Shown: positions 1-8,511, counted from the first letter of the stretch. The stretch is 64,000 nt of DNA from JALSHZ01 sp964614535 (GCA_964614535.1 CAZTOZ010000076.1:1-64000); one strand, 5' to 3'. Notes: generated from the sequence alone by a model not told the origin. Numbers and translations are program-made.

Positions 1-1
1 C

Positions 2-1555
2 GCCGGCGAGCAGAAAATCTCGTTCAGCAAGAGACCGCTCGACTTTCAGACGGCCGTCAAGCTGAAGGTCAAACTGTTGCGTCTGGGGCTGGTCACCGAG
101 ATCGAACCCTGGCAGCGCGCCGGGGGCATCGACGGCGCCGACGAAACAGCGCGACAGACACCGCCATCACAACGGGGCGCCGACGACGAGACCACGCGAC
201 AGGAACGGGAAGCAGAGGCCGACACCGAAAGGCCGGCGCCGGAGATCCCTGCGGCACCGCCCCCCCCGAACCGGCCGGCGCCGTCACCAACCCGACAGAG
301 GGAAGCCGAAACCCCATCGGACGCCTCCACCACCCCGCCAGCCGAAACTCCCCCTGCACCGGCCACCAGCGCAGCGGACGAACCGCCGACAGCCGTCGAG
401 GATACGACCGGCGAACCGGCTGACACCACCGTATCGGCCACGACGTCCCCTGAAGAGCCCCCGGTCGTCATCCGCCTGGAGGAACCCCTCCAAGGCGGCA
501 ACATCATCGAACACGTCAGCGAAACACCAGCGGCAGACGAGCCCTCGACCAGCGAGACGATCTTCCACGAGCATCCCGATTTCCGCCCCTGGTGGAAACG
601 GGTGCTCACGCTGCCGGGCATCTTTCTGATGCTGCTCATCGCCGGGCTGGCGGGATACGGGATCTACCAGTTCACGGTCTTTACGCCACCGTCGGCCGCC
701 GTGGTCGTCGAAAATCACCTCGCCACCGAAGATCTCACCCTGATCGGCCTGCTGGACGCCGGCAAGCTGCGGACCACGGCACGCTGGCTCGACGTCGACG
801 GCGACGACGTCGCCGCCATCCCGGAAATGAAGCTGTTTCAGGATCTGGGGATCGACCCCGACGAAGACATCCGGGCCATTGTTGTCGCCCAGCACAATCG
901 TCAGGGCAAACAGCCGACGACGATCGTCCTGCTCGGTGAATTCGACGAGGAGGCGCTGCGCTCAGCGTTACAGACACGCTATGAGGCCCACAGCGACGAC
1001 GACCAGCCCGATCGCCTGCTCTTCACCGTCGGCGACGACGGCGACTGCGAACGGGATCTCGGCATTCGCATCGATCACAATGAGATCATCCTGTCGTCGG
1101 CCGACTTCATCGACGTCGCCTACGACATGATTCACGAGTCATTCATCGGCAGGCCGGCAATGCTCAAGGAGTGGCGTGAGTTCCGTCGCTACCACCCCGT
1201 CAGTTTCGCCATCTTCGACCCCGCGGCACTCTCCACCGGCACGCGGCCCGTCTTCGATGCAATTCTCGGCGGCCACGACATCAGCAGCCTGAGCCAGATC
1301 ATGCTCGGCATCGATACCCACCGGGTGTTGATCGGCGACGCGCTGATCACGGTCGCTGCGCAGGCAACGGACGAGGAGAGCCTCGACAAACTGGCTTCCA
1401 GACTGACCGAAACCCCACCATTTGCACGGATGACGAGGCCGGAGAGGGCGAGTGATACGCTACGCTTCGCGGCGCCGCTGTCGCCCCGCAACCTTGGCCT
1501 GCCCGCCCTCGGACAGCATTCCCTGCTGGGCCTTTGCAACGGACTGCCGCGGTAA
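2..1555 (+). CDS. Hypothetical membrane-anchored protein, 5' end cut by window edge
   Basis: The frame is open to the left edge, so the true start lies outside the window; a TTG at 77 is only the first start-like codon. What is visible: an N-terminal stretch (roughly the first 35 codons) resembling the small module of gammaproteobacterial proteins that reads like LFSGKPV...GLD..TA.KY...L..AG....IEP; then a long Pro/Ala/Glu/Thr-rich low-complexity linker; one strong transmembrane helix encoded around 601-672; and a C-terminal domain of about 290 residues with no motif I recognise. The match to that small module is from memory. The architecture suggests a bitopic inner-membrane protein with a disordered cytoplasmic linker. 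No function is assigned. Confidence 0.75.
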   Translation, partial: AGEQKISFSKRPLDFQTAVKLKVKLLRLGLVTEIEPWQRAGGIDGADETARQTPPSQRGADDETTRQEREAEADTERPAPEIPAAPPPPNRPAPSPTRQREAETPSDASTTPPAETPPAPATSAADEPPTAVEDTTGEPADTTVSATTSPEEPPVVIRLEEPLQGGNIIEHVSETPAADEPSTSETIFHEHPDFRPWWKRVLTLPGIFLMLLIAGLAGYGIYQFTVFTPPSAAVVVENHLATEDLTLIGLLDAGKLRTTARWLDVDGDDVAAIPEMKLFQDLGIDPDEDIRAIVVAQHNRQGKQPTTIVLLGEFDEEALRSALQTRYEAHSDDDQPDRLLFTVGDDGDCERDLGIRIDHNEIILSSADFIDVAYDMIHESFIGRPAMLKEWREFRRYHPVSFAIFDPAALSTGTRPVFDAILGGHDISSLSQIMLGIDTHRVLIGDALITVAAQATDEESLDKLASRLTETPPFARMTRPERASDTLRFAAPLSPRNLGLPALGQHSLLGLCNGLPR

Positions 1556-1741
1556 ACTCTTGGCGTCGGGCTTGACGTCTCCACTGGAGAAATGAGATGA
1601 AGGGGGCACCATGCCGCCCCCCCCGATCCATACGAGATTATTCTTCAGGGTGCCGAACGGTGGAATGCTTGGCGGCGGCCCCATCGCGGCACGGTCCATT
1701 TTACACACCCGCACTGGTAAGACTGCCCCGATTCCCACGGA

Positions 1742-2740
1742 GTGCAGGTCAAGGGCCACGACCGGATCGATTTCAGCGGAATGACGCTCGACGGCATCTC
1801 GATCCACGCCGCGTTCGCCGAGGGACTCAAGATCGAGAATGTCATCATCGAGAATTGCCACTTCGAGGAGGGCGACTTCTTGCGCGCCTCTTTTCGCGGC
1901 CCCCGTTTCCGCAACACCCGCTTCAACAAAACCATTTTCACTGGCGCCGGTTTCCGCGACACCACATTCATCAACTGCAATCTCAACTGCATCAATCTGA
2001 CCGGCGCCGATTTTCGCGTCCGGGAAATCAGCAACACCGTCGTCTATAGTGTCTCGACCTGGGATCTGAGAACCTGCGACCAGAACAGGCAGCCCCGGTT
2101 GGTCATCGAAAAAACCCACGATCTCTACTCCGACCGGATCGAGCAGGAAAAAATACCGTGGATGGTGGATGACATCGAACTGGCCCAGCTCATCCACTAT
2201 CTGAGCAACCACCGCAAAATACATGACACGTTCAATATCCTCAACGATCACGGGGTCCTGCTGCTCGGACGCTTTCACAACGGGGAGCTGACCCGCCGGG
2301 ACCGCATCGGCCAATGGTTTCGGCACCACGGCTACCTGCTGATCATCTTCGATTTCGACCGGCCCGACAGCCTGAGCTTTACCGAAACCATCATCACGAT
2401 GGCAGGCCTCTCGAAATTCGTCATCGCCGATCTGTCGGGCCGCAGTGTGCCAGCCGAATTGCAGGGAATTTTCAACATCCTCAACAAACCACTACTGGTA
2501 TTCGGCGACCCCTCTGCACTGTTGCCCGATCTGGAGGACAACACAACGGTTATCACGATAGAAACCGACGACACCAAGCTGTTGGAAAAACTGGCCGAGG
2601 CATTGCCACAGCTGGAATCCCGCCACGCAGAGCGGGTGCGCCGGCTCACCCACCGCGTTGACGGTCGATCACGGGAACACCGCGACCTTCTCTTATTGCG
2701 ATACGAACCGGGACCTCCCCAACATTCCGTATTCGTATGA
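1742..2740 (+). CDS. Pentapeptide-repeat protein with C-terminal TIR-like/nucleotide-binding-like domain
   Basis: The start is taken as GTG at 1742: an in-frame TAA at 1718 bounds it upstream, and the first ATG is 13 codons further in. Residues about 35-85 carry pentapeptide repeats (FRNTRF, FTGAGF, FRDTTF, LTGADF), which form a right-handed quadrilateral beta-helix in this superfamily. After a linker, residues about 185-300 form an alpha/beta domain opening with GVLLLGRF, followed by IIFDFDRP, TETIITMAGLSKFVIADLSG and PLLVFGD. This domain is a recurrent partner of pentapeptide repeats and, in my reading, resembles TIR/Rossmann-like signalling domains; that resemblance is inference. No membrane segment or signal peptide is seen. 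It lies 186 bp after a membrane protein gene and converges on the porin gene with a 39-bp gap. Confidence 0.8.
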   Translation: MQVKGHDRIDFSGMTLDGISIHAAFAEGLKIENVIIENCHFEEGDFLRASFRGPRFRNTRFNKTIFTGAGFRDTTFINCNLNCINLTGADFRVREISNTVVYSVSTWDLRTCDQNRQPRLVIEKTHDLYSDRIEQEKIPWMVDDIELAQLIHYLSNHRKIHDTFNILNDHGVLLLGRFHNGELTRRDRIGQWFRHHGYLLIIFDFDRPDSLSFTETIITMAGLSKFVIADLSGRSVPAELQGIFNILNKPLLVFGDPSALLPDLEDNTTVITIETDDTKLLEKLAEALPQLESRHAERVRRLTHRVDGRSREHRDLLLLRYEPGPPQHSVFV

Positions 2741-2779
2741 AATATCCGGGCCAGACCAGCTACCGAGGAGATGGCTCGA

Positions 2780-4102
2780 TCAGAAGATCGCCAGAAACTG
2801 TATCGACAGACGATCATCGATGCCGTCCAGGATCGTGTTGGGGGGCGCGCTGGCGGCCACGCCCGGCGCTTCGGCATCACGCCTCTCATAGTTGACGATC
2901 AGGCGGGATTTCTTGTTGAAGAAATACTGCGCACCAAGCGTGACCGTCTCGAACTTCCGCTCTCCGGTAGCGGAATCGGTCAGTCGATTGAGCACATCGT
3001 AGCGCAGATCCAGCTCCCACTTCGGCGTGACGGCATAACCGGCATGGAGGTACCAGCCATCGGCCTCCCCGTGCGGCGCGACATTGAACGATGCCACGGC
3101 CGTGCCCGCATTGTTTTTCGCGCCGGGCACGGCACCGCCATCGCTGCCGTTGAAGATCATCCCGTCCGCGGCAATGTATTCACCGGCCGCCCGCCACCGA
3201 TTCTTGCGAAAGGTGAAACCGGCACCCCAGCGCCGACGGTCGTACTCTCCGCTGCCGGCCTTGGTCAAGGTCCGCTTGCCGTCCTGCATCCATGCCGACA
3301 GCTTCAGGCCCTGACGCCGTGGCCCCTTGCCACCGTAGATCCGTTCCGACGACCAGTAGAGGTAGAGGTCCTTGTTGGCATCGTCATCGGCCCGATCGAT
3401 GCCGTTGCCATTGCCGACCATTACCGCATAACTGTGCTCCCAAGGACCTCTCCTGAAGCTGTCGAACAGCTGGATACCCACATCACGGAAGGCGCCGATG
3501 GCGCCGTTGGGGCGGTTCGGGTCCTGCTTGTCGCTACCGTCTCCATCGAAGAACCGCTCCAGCAACAAGATATTGGAGGCGTTGGTGAAGTTGATGTAGT
3601 CGAAGACGTGAATGGCCTGCAATCCCTCCTCGCTGCCGGGGTACTTGAACTGTCCGATGCGAATTCGGGCGCCCGGGATGTGATTCAGCGTAATGCTGGC
3701 ATCGGTGAGACGGACACTGCCCCCACCCTGCCGGGTGATTCCGTTGTTGCCCATCTCCGCAAGCACGAAGTAGTTGACCTTGCCGTCGAGGGGCATGCCG
3801 GTGCCCCGCACGCCAATCCGGGCACGCCGGATCTGGAAAGTGGTCTCGCTCTTCAGATCGGGGCCGATCCGGTTGAAAATGGCGGCCTGCCCTTTCCACG
3901 GACCAGCCGCCAGCGCCGTGCCATCGGTTTGCTGGAATTCGGGCTGGACGAAACCCCACAGCTTGGCACGGGGCGCGGCGCCCGCCGGCTCCGTACCCTG
4001 CAGCAGCAACCAGTTGGCGGCGCGGCCGGGGGTGGCGAACAGCATGGCGGAAAAAAGGATGGCGGCTGCCCTGTAGCGGCAGCAGAATGAACGAATGATC
4101 AT
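2780..4102 (-). CDS. OprP/OprO-type phosphate-selective porin family protein
   Basis: Product of 440 residues. The start is ATG at 4102, preceded by a strong AGGAGG six bases away. The reading frame extends upstream to 4171, but that start has no ribosome site. Residues 1-28 form a signal peptide ending near GRAANW. The rest has the alternating pattern of an outer-membrane beta-barrel: LWGFVQPEFQQ, FQIRRARIGVRG, a lysine/arginine-poor barrel body, IGQFKYPGSEEGLQ, repeated aromatic girdle residues, and a C-terminal strand ending in phenylalanine (FLAIF), as expected for BAM recognition. FQIRRARIGVRG and IRIGQFKYP are typical of the porin O/P family, which conducts anions such as phosphate. It lies 93 bp downstream of the DsrE-like gene on the same strand, so it may be co-transcribed and share sigma-factor control. 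Confidence 0.85.
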   Translation of the reverse strand: MIIRSFCCRYRAAAILFSAMLFATPGRAANWLLLQGTEPAGAAPRAKLWGFVQPEFQQTDGTALAAGPWKGQAAIFNRIGPDLKSETTFQIRRARIGVRGTGMPLDGKVNYFVLAEMGNNGITRQGGGSVRLTDASITLNHIPGARIRIGQFKYPGSEEGLQAIHVFDYINFTNASNILLLERFFDGDGSDKQDPNRPNGAIGAFRDVGIQLFDSFRRGPWEHSYAVMVGNGNGIDRADDDANKDLYLYWSSERIYGGKGPRRQGLKLSAWMQDGKRTLTKAGSGEYDRRRWGAGFTFRKNRWRAAGEYIAADGMIFNGSDGGAVPGAKNNAGTAVASFNVAPHGEADGWYLHAGYAVTPKWELDLRYDVLNRLTDSATGERKFETVTLGAQYFFNKKSRLIVNYERRDAEAPGVAASAPPNTILDGIDDRLSIQFLAIF

Positions 4103-4195
4103 TGTTCCCTCCTGGGGATGGTGTTTGGTGGTACGCGTCATGCCGGACCCAGCGAACGAGCGACGACGCATGTTGTCATGGTGGGGTTGCGGCGA

Positions 4196-4651
4196 TCAGG
4201 GCTTGATCAGGTGGTAGCCGCGTTCGACGAGATCGATGATTCGGACGACACCGGCCGAGACCTTGACCGCGTGCTCGTTCAGCTCGGGCGGCTCACCCAG
4301 TTTTCTGGACATCGCGTCGATGGTGTTGCTGCAGGCGGAAAAGCGCGCTCCGTTGTCCACCAGCCCCTGAATGCGGGGGAGATTGACATTGTCGGCGAAC
4401 AGCAGACGCAAACCGGGGCCGAAGGCCACGATCTCGATATCGACATTGTCGACGCCATAGTGTCTGATGAGATTGTTGGCCACATTGAGGACCAGGGTCT
4501 GCTTGAAAGGGTTGGGGTCGCTGATCTGCAGAACGATCCGTTTTTCGGCAAACGGCTTGGTCTCGGTATCGGCACTCGCGGTCGTTGCGACCACTGCCAG
4601 TAACAGTGTCAGCAACAGCCGTGCTGACCAACGTATCGGTTTTTCTTGCAT
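4196..4651 (-). CDS. Secreted DsrE-like protein
   Basis: Product of 151 residues. The start is ATG at 4651, with AGGAGAAG upstream. Residues 1-27 are a signal peptide (basic RWSAR, a leucine-rich core, then ASA), so the protein is predicted to be periplasmic. Residues 36-151 are a DsrE/DsrF-type alpha/beta domain: KRIVLQISDP, a helix, VDIEIVAFGPGLRLL, then FSACSNTI with Cys107 at the position of the conserved cysteine in many DsrE-like proteins, and a C-terminal segment VRIIDLVERGYHLIKP. Cytoplasmic DsrE proteins take part in sulfur relay, but this exported subgroup has no firmly known role. It is transcribed away from the sigma factor gene and precedes the porin. The C-terminal half of the nearby anti-sigma factor has the same fold and cysteine motif. 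Confidence 0.85.
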   Translation of the reverse strand: MQEKPIRWSARLLLTLLLAVVATTASADTETKPFAEKRIVLQISDPNPFKQTLVLNVANNLIRHYGVDNVDIEIVAFGPGLRLLFADNVNLPRIQGLVDNGARFSACSNTIDAMSRKLGEPPELNEHAVKVSAGVVRIIDLVERGYHLIKP

Positions 4652-4775
4652 CGCAATCTTCTCCTGGGGTGGTGGGCTCATCGTGAATCGTTGGCCCGAC
4701 AAGCGACGGACGGTCCTCGTCCGGGCGCTGGCCAACGAAATGCCGTGTTGCCTGAGGGATGGTCGTGACAGGGGT

Positions 4776-4815
4776 TTTATTCCAAACTGAGAAAATAAAA
4801 TCTTTCTGGAATAAA
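4776..4815. promoter_or_regulatory. Inverted repeat in the divergent sigma-factor/DsrE promoter region
   Basis: Two perfect 9-base arms, TTTATTCCA (4776-4784) and TGGAATAAA (4807-4815), flank an AT-rich 22-base spacer. The repeat sits in the 282-bp gap between the divergent DsrE-like gene (start 4651) and the ECF sigma gene (start 4934). Each arm read outward contains GGAAT, which resembles the -35 element of some ECF sigma promoters, so the repeat could be two back-to-back promoters or an operator. I see no convincing -10 partner. Autoregulation by the neighbouring sigma factor is inference. Confidence 0.45.
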
Positions 4816-4933
4816 TCGGCGGTTCCATGCATCTCATCCAGGCCGGTGCCCACCCCCACGGGTCCACGGCAACAGCGCAACCCATCGGCACCCCGTAAAC
4901 AACCTCCAGAAAAAAGACGAGCCAACCACCACC

Positions 4934-5479
4934 ATGCTGCAGATCTCCCTCAAATCCCGCCAAATTCGTCAGCGGCTGGCAGACTACCGCCCCAACCTCT
5001 ACCGTATGGCCTACGCTTGGTGTGGAGATCGTGCACTGGCCGACGACCTGGTTCAGGAGACCATCGTCAAATCCCTGGAAAAGGCCCATCAGCTCAAGGA
5101 GATGGAGAAATTCGCGCCCTGGTGCTATCGCATCCTGCACAACTGCTGGCTTACCCATCTTCGCGCCCTCAAACCCAACGTCGATCTCGACGACATCATG
5201 CTGAGCTGCGAGGACTGCCCGGAAAAACGCTACGAAGACCTGCTCGCCAGCGAAGCGATACAGCTCGCCATCGCGAGGTTGCCGGCAGGTCAGCGCAAGG
5301 TATTGATGCTGATCGACCTGGAGGGCTTTTCCTATCGCGAGGTTGCCGATATTCTTTCGATCCCGGTGGGTACCGTAATGAGCCGTATCTCACGCGCCCG
5401 CAAGGCACTGGAGCACTCCCTTCACGGCCTGCGGGAAGATGGCGCCCGCAAGGTAACGAGACTGAGGAGTATCCGATGA
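4934..5479 (+). CDS. ECF-type RNA polymerase sigma factor
   Basis: Product of 181 residues, the size of ECF sigma factors, which contain only regions 2 and 4. Region 2 runs over about residues 18-85: LYRMAYAWCGDRALADDLVQET is the classic helix for core binding and -10 recognition, followed by FAPWCYRILHN. Region 4 runs over about residues 110-165: LPAGQRKVLMLIDLEGFSYREVADIL, then a helix-turn-helix PVGTVMSRISRARKAL. It directs RNA polymerase to dedicated promoters. Its stop codon overlaps the start of the anti-sigma gene (ATGA at 5476-5479), the usual coupling of sigma and anti-sigma. The C-terminal tail is short, with no extra sensor domain. Its targets are unknown; the divergent DsrE-like and porin genes are the obvious candidates. 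Confidence 0.93.
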   Translation: MLQISLKSRQIRQRLADYRPNLYRMAYAWCGDRALADDLVQETIVKSLEKAHQLKEMEKFAPWCYRILHNCWLTHLRALKPNVDLDDIMLSCEDCPEKRYEDLLASEAIQLAIARLPAGQRKVLMLIDLEGFSYREVADILSIPVGTVMSRISRARKALEHSLHGLREDGARKVTRLRSIR

Positions 5480-6201
5480 AAACGGAGAAGGAGATCCCGG
5501 AGAGCCAACTGCACCTCTTCGTCGATGGCGAACTCGACCCGGCGGAGGCCAAGGCCGTTCTCGAGGCACTGGACGAGGATGAAGCACTGCGGATGCGTGT
5601 GAGCCAGCTTCAGCACCTCAAGGCACTGGTCAAACACCAATACCCCCTGCCCGACATCGAAGGGACACCGCGCGAACAGATCACGTGGAACCTCCTGCGA
5701 CGGCGTGGCACCATGGCGGCATCGATTCTGATACTGGTTACCGGCATGGTGCTCGGCTGGAGCGGACACCGGCTCAGCGACGGCAAGCCGCTGTTGACGG
5801 CAACGCCCACGGCCGCACGCACCCCCACCGATACCATCACCCAAAGCAACAAGATTCTGCTCCACATCGACGACAACAACCGCGGCAAGTTGCAGGCCCT
5901 GATCGCCTATACCGAGGCTCTGCTGAAAAACAACCCCCAACCCGGCCTCCAGATCGAGGTGGTCGCCAATGCCGGCGGGCTGGAACTCTTGCGCACTGGC
6001 AGCTCCCCGGAGAAACAGAAATTGCGGGAACTCAGCCGACAGTACAGCAATCTGGAACTGTTCGCCTGCGCCAACGCCATCGCCCGGCTGCGGGAAAAGG
6101 GGGTCGAGGTGGAGCTGATCCCCGAGGCGCACACCGGCGCTTCCGCACTCGACCATATCGTCGAGCGGATGCAGGCGGGGTGGCGCTACCACAAGATCTG
6201 A
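5476..6201 (+). CDS. Membrane anti-sigma factor with C-terminal DsrE-like domain
   Basis: Product of 241 residues; the start ATG overlaps the sigma stop. Residues 9-75 look like a zinc-less anti-sigma domain (SQLHLFVDGELDP..A..VLEAL, followed by helices). Residues 80-96 are the single transmembrane helix (ASILILVTGMVLGW), then a threonine/proline-rich linker. Residues 126-241, on the periplasmic side, form a DsrE-like domain: NKILLHIDDNNRGKL, a helix, LQIEVVANAGGLELL, LELFACANAI with Cys198, and VELIPEAHTGASALDHIVERM. It closely parallels the secreted DsrE-like protein encoded divergently, including the ACxN cysteine motif. A cytoplasmic sigma-binding end joined to a DsrE sensor end suggests the external domain controls sigma release. 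The usual HxxxCxxC zinc motif is absent. The sensor role is inference. Confidence 0.85.
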   Translation: MKTEKEIPESQLHLFVDGELDPAEAKAVLEALDEDEALRMRVSQLQHLKALVKHQYPLPDIEGTPREQITWNLLRRRGTMAASILILVTGMVLGWSGHRLSDGKPLLTATPTAARTPTDTITQSNKILLHIDDNNRGKLQALIAYTEALLKNNPQPGLQIEVVANAGGLELLRTGSSPEKQKLRELSRQYSNLELFACANAIARLREKGVEVELIPEAHTGASALDHIVERMQAGWRYHKI

Positions 6202-6341
6202 TTCCCGGGAACCATTCCGGCCGCCCACTGTCCTACAACACGTGGCAACAACAACAAGCCGGCGACGCCCGGTGACGATCAGCGGGGCCGCTCCTGGCGG
6301 CTGCTCGGCACTCTCGTCCCTCGTGGCGTTCGCTCAATGCC

Positions 6342-7346
6342 ATGGAACCGGAAGGGGGATGCTTGCACCAAGTCACGAACAAAGCCGTCGACAGGCCGCG
6401 TCTCGGCTCATTTCGATCACTGCACCATTTGTCGAGGACCGTCAGATCCTTCACCCACCTCGTGGCCGCGACCATTGCGGAACCCGGTCGATCGGCACGC
6501 CGCCATACGCCACGGCCATGGCTTCTTCTACTGGCCGGCTGGCTGCTCTGTATGCCGCCGACGTTCGCGCTGGACAAACGTTGCGCCGAACTGACCTTTG
6601 AGGAACCTTTCGACAAGCTGAGCCTCTGGGACGGAAAACACGGCATCTGGAAGACCCGCTATATCTGGGGTAACGAAACGACGATCAACGGCGAACTCCA
6701 GTACTACCTGCAACCGGCCAAGGATCATATTTCGCCGTTCCAGATCGACAACGGCATTCTGCGCATCGAGGCAAAACCGGCACCGCCATCACTGCAACGC
6801 GCCGTGACCGGCAATCGCCCCTATACCTCTGGTTTGCTGACCACGGAGAAATCCTTTTCCCAGCGCTATGGGCGCTTCGAGATCCGCGCCCGGTTCCCGC
6901 GTGGCAAAGGGCTCTGGCCGGCCTTCTGGATGCTGCCGACGTTTGAGCAATGGCCAAAAGGGATCGATATCCTGCCCGAGATCGATGTGGTCGAATTCCT
7001 CGGCCACGAACCGAACCGATTCCATACCACGGTACACAGCAACCAGAGCGGCAAACTGGTTTCCGACGCCACCCATCACCGCAGCCGCTCCGATCTGACG
7101 ACCGATTTCCACGTCTATGCGGTCGAGTGGGACGAGCATCGGATACGCTGGTACCTGAACGACCGGCTGCTGGCATCGAAACCCACCCCCAGGGATCTCC
7201 ATCAACCGATGCACATGCTGGTGAACCTGGCCGTTGGCGGCAACTGGCCAGGCGCACCAGACAAAACCACCAGGTTTCCGGCTTTCTTCGAAATCGATCA
7301 TATACGTGTCTACCGCTTTCTCGACGACTGCGGGAAACCAACATGA
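6342..7346 (+). CDS. Secreted glycoside hydrolase family 16 (endo-beta-glucanase/galactanase type)
   Basis: The catalytic signature EIDVVE (Glu213 nucleophile, Glu218 acid/base in 334-residue numbering) is the GH16 hallmark. It is flanked by GRFEIRARFPRGKGLWPAFWMLP before and by FHVYAVEWDEHRIRWYLND and VNLAVGGNWPG after, all conserved in bacterial laminarinases and related enzymes. A signal peptide (WLLLLAGWLLCMPPTFA) lies at about residues 60-77, so the annotated ATG at 6342 is probably too far upstream; an in-frame GTG at 6462 gives a more normal leader. The product is likely periplasmic or secreted and cleaves beta-1,3/1,4-type bonds. It lies beside the exopolysaccharide operon and ahead of a polysaccharide deacetylase, so remodelling of the cell's own polymer is plausible. 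Confidence 0.85.
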   Translation: MEPEGGCLHQVTNKAVDRPRLGSFRSLHHLSRTVRSFTHLVAATIAEPGRSARRHTPRPWLLLLAGWLLCMPPTFALDKRCAELTFEEPFDKLSLWDGKHGIWKTRYIWGNETTINGELQYYLQPAKDHISPFQIDNGILRIEAKPAPPSLQRAVTGNRPYTSGLLTTEKSFSQRYGRFEIRARFPRGKGLWPAFWMLPTFEQWPKGIDILPEIDVVEFLGHEPNRFHTTVHSNQSGKLVSDATHHRSRSDLTTDFHVYAVEWDEHRIRWYLNDRLLASKPTPRDLHQPMHMLVNLAVGGNWPGAPDKTTRFPAFFEIDHIRVYRFLDDCGKPT

Positions 7347-7437
7347 CGGCCATTCCGAGCCAACCAGACCGCATGCCCGCCAACGGCGACCGCCTGGAAA
7401 AACCGATGAAACCAAGCACTCTTCCGGATCGACCAGA

Positions 7438-8511
7438 ATGCCACGTCTGCGCCAAAAGCTGACCTCCACCATCGAGCGCTCCGTCATGGCCCTGTCGCGC
7501 TGCACGGGACTCGACCGGGTCATTCGTCCCCTCTATGGTGGCAGTGGCGCCATCCTGCTGCTGCACCGGGTGGTGCCCCGGGAAAGGCAGTCACGGCTGG
7601 CGGCCAACCGGCGCCTGGAAATCACGCCGGAATACCTCGAACAGGTCATCGTCCAGCTTCGGCGGGCCGGTTACCAGGCGATATCGATGGATCGGCTGGC
7701 CAGCGGATTCGAACGACGGGACTGGCCCAGGCCATTCATCTGCTTTTCCATCGACGACGGCTATGCGGACACGCTGGAATATGCGCTGCCCGTGTTCGAA
7801 GCGTACCAGACCCCTTTCATCGTCTATATCGCCACCGGCTATATCGATGGCACGATCCTCCCCTGGCATCTGGTTCTCGAAGCCCTGGTGGTGGCATCGA
7901 ACCCCCCGCTTCCCACAGCCCATGCGCGGCGGGCGGAGGCGATCATCGACCGGAGCGAGAATCGGGCGGCGCTGTTCCACGACCTGAACAGGAAGATCCT
8001 CTCCCTTTCCCCGCGGGCCCAATACGCTTTTGCCGACACGCTGGCCCAGGAGAGCGACCGATCCCTGACGGCTTTTCGACACCTGATGCTCGACTGGCAA
8101 GGCGTAAAAGCGCTGGCAAGGCACCCGCTGGTGACCATCGGCGCCCACACCGTCAACCACCCGCCGCTGAGCCAGCTCGCCACGGCCGGCCAGGTTCAAC
8201 AGGAAATTCTCGGTGGCAAACGGCGCCTCGAAGAAAAACTCGGCCAAACCATCGAACATTTCGCCTATCCCTTCGGTACCCGTCACACGATTGGCGAGCG
8301 AGAGCGCAGGATTGCAAGGCAATGCGGTTTCAGCACCATGACAACGACCCGCGAGGGGACCATCCATCCCCGCCATCGTACCCACCGGGACAGTCTGCCG
8401 AGAATCGAGATAGCCGGTGGCAACGAAGCCTCATTGAAGCAGCTCATGCTGCAACTCTGCGGCGTCAGGGCCATGCTCTACAACCGCTTTGTGCCGGTGG
8501 TGACCGGCTGA
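7438..8511 (+). CDS. Polysaccharide deacetylase (NodB/CE4 family)
   Basis: Product of 357 residues from ATG at 7438, 91 bp after the GH16 gene on the same strand. The NodB fold motifs are present: ICFSIDDGYADT with the catalytic Asp-Asp pair, IGAHTVNHPPLS with the metal-binding His...His pair, and FAYPFGTRHTIG. These enzymes remove N- or O-acetyl groups from polysaccharides in a metal-dependent way. The N-terminal part (GGSGAILLLHRVVP) is the form common in deacetylases of exopolysaccharide clusters. No clear signal peptide is seen, which fits similar cluster-encoded members. It converges with the O-antigen ligase gene with a gap of about 60 bp. Confidence 0.9.
   Translation: MPRLRQKLTSTIERSVMALSRCTGLDRVIRPLYGGSGAILLLHRVVPRERQSRLAANRRLEITPEYLEQVIVQLRRAGYQAISMDRLASGFERRDWPRPFICFSIDDGYADTLEYALPVFEAYQTPFIVYIATGYIDGTILPWHLVLEALVVASNPPLPTAHARRAEAIIDRSENRAALFHDLNRKILSLSPRAQYAFADTLAQESDRSLTAFRHLMLDWQGVKALARHPLVTIGAHTVNHPPLSQLATAGQVQQEILGGKRRLEEKLGQTIEHFAYPFGTRHTIGERERRIARQCGFSTMTTTREGTIHPRHRTHRDSLPRIEIAGGNEASLKQLMLQLCGVRAMLYNRFVPVVTG

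Noticed and set aside
1590..1625. Terminator hairpin after the first gene
   Set aside because: GGGGGC and GCCCCC could pair, but the structure has several registers and no T-tract follows.
2771..4090. 439-codon open frame on the plus strand
   Set aside because: It is antisense to the porin gene, whose signal peptide, barrel strands and strong ribosome site are clear; it shows no domain of its own.
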